Shown here: piece after piece, positions 8,001-15,047 of the stretch
Position numbering within the stretch: the stretch's first letter is position 1
Layout: every line of letters starts with the position of its first letter
DNA from: Alphaproteobacteria bacterium
GTDB lineage: Bacteria; Pseudomonadota; Alphaproteobacteria; UBA828
Assembly: GCA_022820945.1 (NCBI GenBank)
Contig: JAJEEP010000027.1
Location: 1 to 64,000 of the forward strand
Direction: 5' to 3'
Length of the DNA stretch: 64,000 nucleotides
Translations under genes and position numbers: made by a program
Notes under the pieces: model-generated
What the model was told of the DNA's origin: nothing
The model's input: only the letters and a program-made list of their open reading frames with translations
The model's database searches: none

Positions 8001-9185
8001 TCAGACGTCGGAGGCGCCCTGCGCCACCAGGTGCGCGCCGATGCTGTCGCCCACCCTGGCCGCAGACGCCTTCTCCGTCTCCCGCGCCAGGTGCGCGTAG
8101 CGCGCGGTGGTGGATACCTTCGTATGACCCAGAAGCCTGCCGATCATCGTGAGGCTCTCGCCGAGGGCCAGCGCCCTGCTGGCGTACGAATGCCGGCAGT
8201 CGTGGATGCGCACGTCCCCGAGACCCGCCCGCTTCCGTATCCGCGCCCAGTGCTTGTCGATGCGAGGAAGGCGCGCGCCCGGCCTGCGGCCGGCGATCAC
8301 CCAGGGATTTCCGGGAAGTCGGGGAACGCCGTCGAGCACCTCCAACACCGTAGGGGTCAGCGGCACCGACCGGGGCCCGGTCTTGCCGTCGCGGATGCGC
8401 AACTCCCGCGCCGTCCGGTCCACGTCGTCCCAGCGCAGAGAGAGGACCTCGTTCAACCGGCACCCCGTCAGCAGCAACAGGCGGATCGCCGCCACCGCGT
8501 GTACCGCAGCACCGCCCCCGGCCTCGACTTCGGTCAGCGCCCGGCCCAGCCGCCTGAGCTCCTCCGGCGCGAGGAAGCGCTCCCGCGTCTCCTCCCTGTA
8601 CCGCCGCACACCGCGGCAGGGGTTGCTGCCCTGCGCCCGCAACTCCCAGGCCTCGGCCAGCGAGAGCATCTTGCTCAGGATGTCGACGGTCCTGTTGGCC
8701 GCGACCGGCGTGTCGCGAAGGGAATGGTGAAGCCGCGCGACATGGGAGCGCTCCACCGCGGCCACCGTTATCGCCCCCAGGGCAGGCAGGATGTGGTTCT
8801 CCAGCACGCGCCGGTAGTGCACGGCGCTCGACGGCTTGCAGTTGACGTCGACATGGGCGTCAAGGAACCTCGCTGCAAGGTCGGCCACGGTGGGCTCGGG
8901 CCTGGGCGGCGCGGGCACGGGGTCCAGCCCCTGCTTGATGCGGTCGATGATGACGGCGGCCTTCTTGCGGGCCTCGTCGGGGGTGATCTTCCCATGCCGG
9001 CCCACGGTGACGCGCTTGGACCCGCCGGGCCCCCGGCACTGGACCACGTAGGTCTTTCTGCCGGAGGCGTAGACGCGGACGCCGAAGCCGGGCAGTGTGG
9101 CGTCCCAGTGGAGGGCGTCGGTGCCGTCGGGCACGATGGCGTCGACGGTACGTTTGGAGATGGGCTTTTGTGTCAGGACAGTCAT
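8001..9185 (-). CDS. Tyrosine-type site-specific recombinase/integrase (first of tandem pair)
   Basis: 394 residues with the same architecture as its neighbour: arm-binding domain (LPGFGVRVYASGRKTY), core-binding domain and catalytic domain. Catalytic residues are R243 (TGCRLNE), K268, H328 and R331 (HDCRH), H354 (LLGH) and Y363 (ARYAHL). The two proteins are clear paralogues but diverged through much of their length, so this is not a recent duplication. Its upstream region holds several inverted repeats (9271-9310, 9412-9437, 9516-9540) that could include binding or attachment sites. Pairs of integrases can be relics of stacked islands or act together on one element; the sequence does not decide. 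Confidence 0.9.
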   Translation of the reverse strand: MTVLTQKPISKRTVDAIVPDGTDALHWDATLPGFGVRVYASGRKTYVVQCRGPGGSKRVTVGRHGKITPDEARKKAAVIIDRIKQGLDPVPAPPRPEPTVADLAARFLDAHVDVNCKPSSAVHYRRVLENHILPALGAITVAAVERSHVARLHHSLRDTPVAANRTVDILSKMLSLAEAWELRAQGSNPCRGVRRYREETRERFLAPEELRRLGRALTEVEAGGGAAVHAVAAIRLLLLTGCRLNEVLSLRWDDVDRTARELRIRDGKTGPRSVPLTPTVLEVLDGVPRLPGNPWVIAGRRPGARLPRIDKHWARIRKRAGLGDVRIHDCRHSYASRALALGESLTMIGRLLGHTKVSTTARYAHLARETEKASAARVGDSIGAHLVAQGASDV

Positions 9186-9270
9186 ATCGTCATCTCAAAA
9201 ACGTCATGCAACACCTCGCTTCCGATCGCCGTCATGGTAAGCGGATCGCAAGCGAGTGAGTTCCAACCGG

Positions 9271-9310
9271 AGCGTATTGGAGCGTTGATTTGTCTGTGAG
9301 TCAATACGCT
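9271..9310. repeat. 8-bp inverted repeat upstream of the integrase pair
   Basis: agcgtatt at 9271-9278 is matched exactly by aatacgct at 9303-9310, with 24 bases between. It lies about 90 bp upstream of the first integrase start. It could be an operator, an integrase core or arm site, or chance. Confidence 0.35.
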
Positions 9311-9411
9311 GAGGGGCTAGGGCGACGTGGAAAACGTGTATCGAATCGCCTACTTATCGTACTCCTGCGTAGGATTGGCGCATGATGCGAGCTATATCCA
9401 CGTATTTCCGG

Positions 9412-9437
9412 CCCTCTCCTCCCCAGGGAGGAGAGGG
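9412..9437. repeat. Perfect 12-bp stem inverted repeat with 2-base loop
   Basis: ccctctcctccc (9412-9423) and gggaggagaggg (9426-9437) are exact reverse complements with only ca between. A loop this short favours a cruciform or dispersed-repeat origin over a normal RNA hairpin. No T-tract follows on the plus strand, arguing against a rho-independent terminator. Similar CCTCTCC...GGAGAGG blocks occur as dispersed intergenic repeats in many alphaproteobacteria; copy number here cannot be judged. Confidence 0.55.
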
Positions 9438-9515
9438 AGAGTTGGCGGCACCATTCATATTGCCCTGCCGCTGTCTCGGAGTGGAGAAAACTACAAGGCC
9501 GTCACCGCCTACGTT

Positions 9516-9540
9516 CCTCCTCCGCCTTTGAGGGAGGAGG
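9516..9540. repeat. Second CCTCC-type inverted repeat
   Basis: cctcctcc (9516-9523) pairs with ggaggagg (9533-9540) across a 9-base loop. It resembles the palindrome about 100 bp upstream in base content and polarity; together they could delimit a small non-coding repeat unit (about 9412-9540) inserted between the integrases and the complex I subunit gene. Confidence 0.4.
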
Positions 9541-9616
9541 ACAGGGGGAGGTGGGTTCTGGGGGTAGAGAGTCGAAGGGTTGCCGGGATCATCCCGGCGC
9601 GCTATGAGGCCGGGCG

Positions 9617-9904
9617 ATGGACGTGCGCATCTACAGGCCCGCGAAGACGGCGACCCAGTCGGGCCGGGCGAAGACCAGCCGCTGGGTGCTCGAGCATGCG
9701 CCGCGCGGGCAGCGCGCGGTGGACAGCCTTATGGGCTGGACCGGCTCGGACGACACCACTCAGCAGGTCAAGCTGAGCTTCGCGACCAAGCAGCAGGCAA
9801 TCGCCTATGCCAAGCGCAAGGGCCTCGCCTACATCGTGGACGAGCCGCAGTCGCGCCCCATCCGGCCCAAGTCCTACGCCGATAACTTTATCCGCAAGAC
9901 CTGA
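9617..9904 (+). CDS. NADH dehydrogenase accessory subunit, NDUFS4/ETC complex I family
   Basis: 95 residues. The sequence starts MDVRIYRPAKTATQSGRAKT and contains WVLEHAPRG, LMGWTGSDDTTQQVKLSFAT, KQQAIAYAKRKGLAYIVDEP and the basic end RPKSYADNFIRKT. This matches the conserved region of the 18-kDa (AQDQ, NDUFS4) subunit, which in alphaproteobacteria is a small peripheral protein stabilising the NADH-binding arm of complex I. The length is normal for the bacterial form. It stands alone here, away from a nuo operon, as is usual. A hairpin follows the stop. Confidence 0.9.
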   Translation: MDVRIYRPAKTATQSGRAKTSRWVLEHAPRGQRAVDSLMGWTGSDDTTQQVKLSFATKQQAIAYAKRKGLAYIVDEPQSRPIRPKSYADNFIRKT

Positions 9905-9931
9905 GGCAGCGTTTTCGGGCCTGATCTTGGC

Positions 9932-9956
9932 TGGCCTGCGACGACAAGGCAGGCCA
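9932..9956 (+). terminator. Possible terminator hairpin after the complex I subunit gene
   Basis: tggcctgc (9932-9939) and gcaggcca (9949-9956) form a perfect 8-bp stem with a 9-base loop, 28 bases after the stop codon. There is no strong T-run afterwards, so intrinsic termination would be weak. Confidence 0.4.
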
Positions 9957-9988
9957 CACGAGTTCCGTCTTTGGGACAAACCGCATCC

Positions 9989-10183
9989 CTACCATTGCTC
10001 GTTGCCCTGAGGCTCGCCGGTGTCCAGTTCGGAATGCAGATTGTCGTCGGTAATGCGGCTCAAAAGTTCGGCGAGGACGCAAGTCCTCCCGCGCAGCAAG
10101 GCCCCATCGCCGCGGACCGCCGGGTCGACAGCGGGATTTTCCGACGCCCCCCTCTGCTCGATAACGCTCTTGGGGTTTCTCAT
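9989..10183 (-). CDS. Small protein with MazE/AbrB-type antitoxin C-terminus, orphan
   Basis: 64 residues from ATG 10183, starting 11 bp after the SMP-30 gene stop. The C-terminal half (LAELLSRITDDNLHSELDTG, then EPQGNEQW) closely resembles the toxin-binding tail of MazE-like antitoxins, typically LLAGITPENLHGEIDTGPAVGNEVW. The N-terminal half (MRNPKSVIEQRGASENPAVD) does not show the AbrB/SpoVT swapped-hairpin DNA-binding fold. No toxin gene adjoins it. It may be a truncated antitoxin remnant or simply chance similarity. Confidence 0.4.
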   Translation of the reverse strand: MRNPKSVIEQRGASENPAVDPAVRGDGALLRGRTCVLAELLSRITDDNLHSELDTGEPQGNEQW

Positions 10184-10194
10184 GGTTGCGTCGC

Positions 10195-11112
10195 TCACCC
10201 CGCGAAGCGGGGCTCGGGGATACCCCTGATGCCGAGGCCGGTCACCGCGAACAGGCCGCCGGCGAGGAACTGCGGCTTGGCTTCCACCGCGAACATGTCG
10301 TGCACCGCCGGGTGCTGCACGCGGGCCATGGAGGTGACATAGAGCACGTCGAGGTTGTCGCCGCCGAACATCACGCTGGTAACGTTCTTCACCGGCATCC
10401 CGATGCGGCGCTCCACCGAGCCGTCGGGTGCGTAGCGCACCAACTCGCCGCCGATCACCTGCGCGTTCCAGAGGCAGCCTTCCTCGTCCACGGTGGAGCC
10501 GTCGGCGACGCCCGCGTCGTCCCCGGTCGAGGCGAACACCCGCTTGTTGGAGAGCGTGCCGGTCTCGATGTCGTAGTCGTAGGCCCAGAACTCCTCCTGG
10601 AAGCTGTCGGCCAGGTAGAAGGTCTTGTCGTCCGGGCTCCAGCACGGGCCGTTGGTGCAGATGATGCCGCCATCCACCTTGGTGACGCTGAGGTCGGGGT
10701 CGAGCCGCCACAGGCCGCAGATGGTGAGCTCCTCCTTGTCGTCCATGCCGCCGGCGAAGAAGCGCCCGCGCCGGTCGCACTTGCCGTCGTTGAGCCGGGT
10801 GCGCGGCTGTTCGGCGTCGACCTTGGTGATCAGCTCCATCTCCGCCTTGTCGTAGTCGAAGAAGTAGAAGCCGTCGTCGAGCGCCATCACCGCGCCGCCG
10901 CCTTGGCGTAGCGCCATCGCGCCGACATCGTGCTCGCCGAGGGTCCAGTTCTCGACCTTGCCCGTGCGCGGGTCCATGCGCCAAAGCTCGGGCTTGCCGA
11001 CCCGGCGCCCGGTGCCGTCCACCCAGTAGAGCCGGCCTTCGTCCACATCCCACACCGGGCCTTCGCCCAGATGGTTCCCGCAGTCGAGAATGCACTCGAT
11101 CTTGATGCTCAT
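10195..11112 (-). CDS. SMP-30/gluconolactonase/LRE-family hydrolase
   Basis: 305 residues from ATG 11112. The N-terminus has CGNHLGEGPVWDVDEGRLYW, the signature of SMP-30 proteins, whose Glu is a metal ligand. Further blocks are RTRLNDGKCDRRGRFFAGGM (Asn and Asp metal ligands), TNGPCWSPDDKTFYLADS and GVADGSTVDEEGCLWNAQVI. The six-bladed beta propeller binds a divalent cation and hydrolyses sugar lactones such as gluconolactone or L-arabinolactone. No signal peptide, so cytosolic. It is divergent from the RraA-like gene, with which it shares a roughly 110-bp promoter region; together they suggest handling of a sugar acid. Confidence 0.9.
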   Translation of the reverse strand: MSIKIECILDCGNHLGEGPVWDVDEGRLYWVDGTGRRVGKPELWRMDPRTGKVENWTLGEHDVGAMALRQGGGAVMALDDGFYFFDYDKAEMELITKVDAEQPRTRLNDGKCDRRGRFFAGGMDDKEELTICGLWRLDPDLSVTKVDGGIICTNGPCWSPDDKTFYLADSFQEEFWAYDYDIETGTLSNKRVFASTGDDAGVADGSTVDEEGCLWNAQVIGGELVRYAPDGSVERRIGMPVKNVTSVMFGGDNLDVLYVTSMARVQHPAVHDMFAVEAKPQFLAGGLFAVTGLGIRGIPEPRFAG

Positions 11113-11222
11113 GCGCGCCACCTCTTCGTTTGCCCGATGGTGGCGGCGGGCGGCGTGAGGTGCAAGACCGCGCACGTTGTCACTGGGCGGTGCCGCGGCT
11201 AAGACGGGGCGGGGAGGACCGT

Positions 11223-11909
11223 ATGACCGCTCACGACATCGACCTCGCGGCGCTCGGCCGCTACGACACGCCGACCATCTGCAACGCGCTCCTGGCGATC
11301 GCGCCGGAGGCAGCGGGGCGCTCGACCAAGGCGATGCTCCACTGCGCGCGCCCCGACTTGCCGCCCATGGTGGGATTCGCGCGCACCACGCTCTACCGCA
11401 CGCTGGAGCCCGGCGGCCTCGATGCGGAGGCCGAGAAGGCACAGGACCTCGCCTGGTTCGACTATGTGACCGCAGGGCCGGAGCCCCGCATCGTCGTGGT
11501 GCAGGACGGCGACACGCCCTATGCCGCCACCAACGCGCTCTTCGGCGAGGTGATGAGCTTCATGCACAGCGCGCTGGGGTGCAACGGCCTCATCACCAAC
11601 GGCGCCGTCCGCGACGTGGCCGGCATGGTCGAGGGCTTCCAGGTTCTGCACGGCGGCATCCGGCCTAACCGCGCCGACTATCACCGGGTCGATTTCGATT
11701 GCGAGGTCAACGTCGCCGGGCTCTACGCCCGCTCGGACACGCTCATCCATGCCGACGTCAACGGCGCCGTCGTCGTCCCGCCCGAGCTCGTGCCGCAGAT
11801 CCTGGAGGCGGCGGTCGCGATCACCAGGAAGGAGCAGGCGATCATCGACTTCTGCCGCGACCCCGATGTCACGGCCGAGAGCTTCAAGCGCTTCTGGCGC
11901 GGGGGCTGA
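11223..11909 (+). CDS. RraA-family protein, putative 4-hydroxy-4-methyl-2-oxoglutarate aldolase-like
   Basis: 228 residues from ATG 11223. The core motif GCNGLITNGAVRDVAGM (R130, D131) matches the RraA/HMG-aldolase family, where the Arg-Asp pair and a divalent metal serve pyruvate-enolate chemistry. LYARSDTLIHADVNGAVVVP is the second typical block. Family members cleave 4-carboxy-4-hydroxy-2-oxoadipate or related 2-oxoacids, or bind RNase E in gammaproteobacteria. Context with an SMP-30 lactonase favours an aldolase. The stop lies 5 bp before the amidotransferase start, so the two form an operon. Confidence 0.85.
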   Translation: MTAHDIDLAALGRYDTPTICNALLAIAPEAAGRSTKAMLHCARPDLPPMVGFARTTLYRTLEPGGLDAEAEKAQDLAWFDYVTAGPEPRIVVVQDGDTPYAATNALFGEVMSFMHSALGCNGLITNGAVRDVAGMVEGFQVLHGGIRPNRADYHRVDFDCEVNVAGLYARSDTLIHADVNGAVVVPPELVPQILEAAVAITRKEQAIIDFCRDPDVTAESFKRFWRGG

Positions 11910-11914
11910 ACGCG

Positions 11915-12655
11915 GTGCGCATCCTCCTGCTGCAGAACCACGAGAGTTCCGGTCCCGGCTATCTGGAGGAGCCGGCGGCGCGCCGCGGCGTTCGCTTCGA
12001 GGCCTGCATGCCGCACCTGAACGCCGACGACCGGCTGCCCGAGGACGACTCAGGCTACGACGGCTTCCTCCTCATGGGGGGCGCGATGCACGCGGGCCAC
12101 GTGGAGGAGCATCCCTGGCTCGAGGACGCGGCCGCGCTGGTGCGGCGCTTCACCGAGGCCGAGAAGCCGGTGCTCGGCGTCTGCCTCGGCTCGCAGATCG
12201 TCGCGCGCGCCTTCGGCGGCCGTTGCTACGACATGGCGGTGCCCGAGGTGGGCTTCGTGCCGATCCGTCTGACGACGGCGGCGGAGACCGACCCGCTGCT
12301 CGGCCAGGGCTTCGGCAATCCCGTCCACCTCGCCGAGTTCCACAGCCAGACCTTCGACCTGCCCGAGGGCGCGACCCGGCTCATGGTCGGCGAGGAGGTG
12401 CCCAACCAGGCCTTCCGCATCGGGGCCGCGACCTATTCCTTCCAGCCGCACTTCGAGGTGACGCCGGAAATGATGACGTACTGGGTCTCGATCTCCGACG
12501 AGATCGTGCCCACGCACTATCCGACGCTGCCGGAAGCACTGCCGCATCAGCTGCAGCTCCACCACTACGCCGCGCACGATTTCTGCTACCGCGTGGGCGA
12601 CGCCTGGCTCGACCTCATCGCTGCAAAGGCGCGGCGCAATGGGGAAGGCGATTGA
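11915..12655 (+). CDS. Class I glutamine amidotransferase-like protein
   Basis: 246 residues from GTG 11915, 5 bp after the RraA-like gene. The nucleophile elbow GVCLGSQ (C90) and the late FQPHFEVTPE (H179, E181) give a complete Cys-His-Glu triad of the GMP-synthase-like amidotransferase family. Residues 50-60 (GFLLMGGAMHAGH) form the usual oxyanion loop. No synthetase domain is attached; stand-alone members hydrolyse gamma-glutamyl or other amides. The real substrate is unknown. Pairing with a RraA-like protein suggests a catabolic role for a nitrogen-containing acid, but this is inference. Confidence 0.85.
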   Translation: MRILLLQNHESSGPGYLEEPAARRGVRFEACMPHLNADDRLPEDDSGYDGFLLMGGAMHAGHVEEHPWLEDAAALVRRFTEAEKPVLGVCLGSQIVARAFGGRCYDMAVPEVGFVPIRLTTAAETDPLLGQGFGNPVHLAEFHSQTFDLPEGATRLMVGEEVPNQAFRIGAATYSFQPHFEVTPEMMTYWVSISDEIVPTHYPTLPEALPHQLQLHHYAAHDFCYRVGDAWLDLIAAKARRNGEGD

Positions 12656-12854
12656 GAGCGGTTTCCGCTACGGTCTGAGGCGGCGCGCCGACCCTCCGAC
12701 CGAGTCTCTCCCATACGTCGTCATCCCCAGACTTGTCGGTTACTCGAGCGCAACCGGTCCGGTTCCGACCTCGACCGACATCGTGACCTGATGAGAACTC
12801 CGCCCTGGCCGCCGTCCGACAAGAGCGGTCGGCTGTCACGACGATCCGTTCAGG

Positions 12855-13319
12855 CTATTTGTCGGCGAGCCAGGGATAGCGTGCGTTGTCGCCCCCGGCG
12901 TAGTCAGGATCGAGATAGATGAAGCAGCGCTGGATCTTCCAGTCGCGGATCTCGAACACGTCGCACCAGCGGCCGGCGCCGTGCTCGGGCACGCCGGCGC
13001 GCCAGGGGCCGTCGCGATGCTCGCCGTGGCTGGTGCCTTCGACGACGAGATAGTCGCTGCCGGAGAAAATGTAGTTGAAGTGCGAGTAGTGGTGCAGGAT
13101 CGATTTGATTGTGCCGCCCACGTCGGTGAACAGCTGGCCGATCTCCTCCTTCCCGGTGGCGATGCCCCATTTCGGGAAGTAAACCTGCGCGTCGTCGGCG
13201 AACAGGTCCATGATGCTGCCGCCGGTGGACGTCACGCCGCCGTTGTCGAAGGCCTTGAGATACTCGAGGGCGACCGACTTGCGCTGCTCGTCGGTCATCG
13301 TCTGCGTGCAAAGCGCCAT
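12855..13319 (-). CDS. NTF2-like/SnoaL-like protein
   Basis: 154 residues from ATG 13319, which is preceded by an aaggagga-type site. The fold signature is EYLKAFDNGG, then IMDLFADDAQVYFPKWGIAT and a later VFEIRDWKIQRCFIYLDPDY. Such small cone-shaped proteins are isomerases, hydratases or cyclases, or have no catalysis at all. It lies 50 bp after a flavoprotein dehydrogenase of ketosteroid-dehydrogenase type and at the end of the long minus-strand run, so it may act on the same ring- or keto-containing substrate. No signal peptide. Confidence 0.8.
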   Translation of the reverse strand: MALCTQTMTDEQRKSVALEYLKAFDNGGVTSTGGSIMDLFADDAQVYFPKWGIATGKEEIGQLFTDVGGTIKSILHHYSHFNYIFSGSDYLVVEGTSHGEHRDGPWRAGVPEHGAGRWCDVFEIRDWKIQRCFIYLDPDYAGGDNARYPWLADK

Positions 13320-13369
13320 GCTGTTCCTCCTTGCGTGTTCGATCTCGTTGGGATGTCCGGGCGCGTGTC

Positions 13370-15043
13370 CTAGTTGGTGAGCTTCGGCGGCTCGCGATCG
13401 GCTTCGTTTGCGGCCAGGTAGGCGAAGGCCAGAATCGGCCCGAGAGTGGCGCCACCGGCCCAGTAGGCACGCGCCGAGGCCGAGGCGACGCAATTGCCGA
13501 CGCCGTAGAGCCCCGTGATCGGTGTGTCCGTATCGTCGAGGATCTTGCCGGTGGGCGCAGCCTTGGGCCCGCCCTTGGTGTCGAGAGTCCCGCCGGAGAG
13601 CAGCGCTGCGTAGTAGGGCCCCTCGGCGCTGATCGGGTACATGGTGGCGTTGGGCGCGGACGGTTCCTCCGCCACCGGCCCGTTGAAGAGCTGCTCGACC
13701 TGTCGCTCGCCGCGACGGTAGTCGAGGTCCTTGCCGGTCTCGGCAAAGCCGTTGAAGCGTGCGATCGCCTTAGTGAGGTTGGACTCGAAGTCTGCTGAGA
13801 GCCGGATCCCGCCGGTCTCGGCCGCTTGGCGCGTGAGCCGCTCGTCTATGGCCTGACTCAGGGCGCCCAGGGTCTCGCCCTTGATCACATGGGCATCGTC
13901 CACACCCGGCGGCACGATGAAGCGGCCGTATTCGTCGCTCGCACAGTGATCCTGGCTGCGCTGATCCCAGACCGCAATCAACACCAGGTTGGGGTACTCG
14001 CCGGCCGTCGGGCTCCACTCGAAGAATTTCTGCGCCATCTCGTTGTAGGCGAGCTTCTCGTTGGCGACCCGGTGCCCCTGCTTGCTCACGTAGATCATGG
14101 AATCGCCGGAGGGCGAGAAGGTGCCGATCAACGAAGGATCGCGGGCAATCGCCTTCTCCAATACCACCGGGCACATCCAGGCGTAGTTCATGTTCCTGAG
14201 CTGCGCACCGAGCTGGCCCGCGATGGGGATGAAGTCGCCCTCGTTGGTCTTCGCGGCGCAGCCGCCGTAGATCGGCACGTTGAGGAAGTTCTTGCGGATC
14301 TCGACGTTGTGGGTGAAGCCGCCGGTGCAGAAGACCACGGCCTTGCGGGCGTGGAAGCGCCGCACCGTGCCGTTGCCGGCGCCAGCCTCGACGCCGACGA
14401 CATCGCCCGCGAGGTTGCGGATGACGCGCTGAACCCGATGTCCAGTGCGGATGTCGACACCGGCTTCCGCAGCCGCCCGCGACATCGATTCCACGGCGCG
14501 AAGGCCGCCGTCCGACATCGTGTCCCTGGCGTCCACCGGGACCAGAACGCGGCCTGTAGGCGCCTTGTCCTCCGGCAGCTCGGCCCAGTAGTCCGGCACG
14601 AAGTCGCAATGCCGATAATCGAGCGCACCTTTCTCCTTCAACAGCTCGGTCGCGGTCGCGGCGTTGTCGTAGATCGCCTCGAACATCGCGTACTCCCACG
14701 CGGGCATGCCGAGGTGCGGGTCCGCCGTGTCATAGCACTCCGGGCGGGAAAGTCGGGCCATGTAGCGCAGGCAATCCTCGCGCGGATCCTCCATGCCCTT
14801 GTCCCGCATCGCCTGGTTGTTGGGCACCCAGTACCAGAAGGCGGCCTTGCGCGTCGTGCCGCCGACTTCGGGCGCTTTCTCCAGGATCAGCACGCTGTTG
14901 CCGAGCCAGCGCGAGAAGAGCGCGGTCGCCAGGCCGCCGGCGCCTGCACCGACGCAGACGATGTCGAAGGCGCCGTCATAGGGTCCGCGGGCAGCAGCCG
15001 GGCGGGCGGATTCGCGTTGGGGGATCGGCGAAAGCTCTGTCAT
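13370..15043 (-). CDS. FAD-dependent oxidoreductase of the 3-ketosteroid-dehydrogenase/fumarate-reductase type
   Basis: 557 residues from ATG 15043, whose upstream GAGGTC and position 4 bp after the transporter gene support this start. The FAD-binding motif is FDIVCVGAGAGGLATALFS (GxGxxG) followed by LILEKAPEVGGTTRKAAFWY. The C-terminal ADP-binding end has LYGVGNCVASASARAYWAGG and ATLGPILAFAYLAA. This architecture is shared by delta-1-ketosteroid dehydrogenases, fumarate reductase flavoproteins and related alkene-forming enzymes. No heme domain or Tat signal is present, so it is probably cytosolic. Substrate unknown; linkage to a ribose-type importer and CoA-pathway enzymes points to catabolism of an imported organic compound. 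Confidence 0.88.
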   Translation of the reverse strand: MTELSPIPQRESARPAAARGPYDGAFDIVCVGAGAGGLATALFSRWLGNSVLILEKAPEVGGTTRKAAFWYWVPNNQAMRDKGMEDPREDCLRYMARLSRPECYDTADPHLGMPAWEYAMFEAIYDNAATATELLKEKGALDYRHCDFVPDYWAELPEDKAPTGRVLVPVDARDTMSDGGLRAVESMSRAAAEAGVDIRTGHRVQRVIRNLAGDVVGVEAGAGNGTVRRFHARKAVVFCTGGFTHNVEIRKNFLNVPIYGGCAAKTNEGDFIPIAGQLGAQLRNMNYAWMCPVVLEKAIARDPSLIGTFSPSGDSMIYVSKQGHRVANEKLAYNEMAQKFFEWSPTAGEYPNLVLIAVWDQRSQDHCASDEYGRFIVPPGVDDAHVIKGETLGALSQAIDERLTRQAAETGGIRLSADFESNLTKAIARFNGFAETGKDLDYRRGERQVEQLFNGPVAEEPSAPNATMYPISAEGPYYAALLSGGTLDTKGGPKAAPTGKILDDTDTPITGLYGVGNCVASASARAYWAGGATLGPILAFAYLAANEADREPPKLTN

Positions 15044-15047
15044 GACC

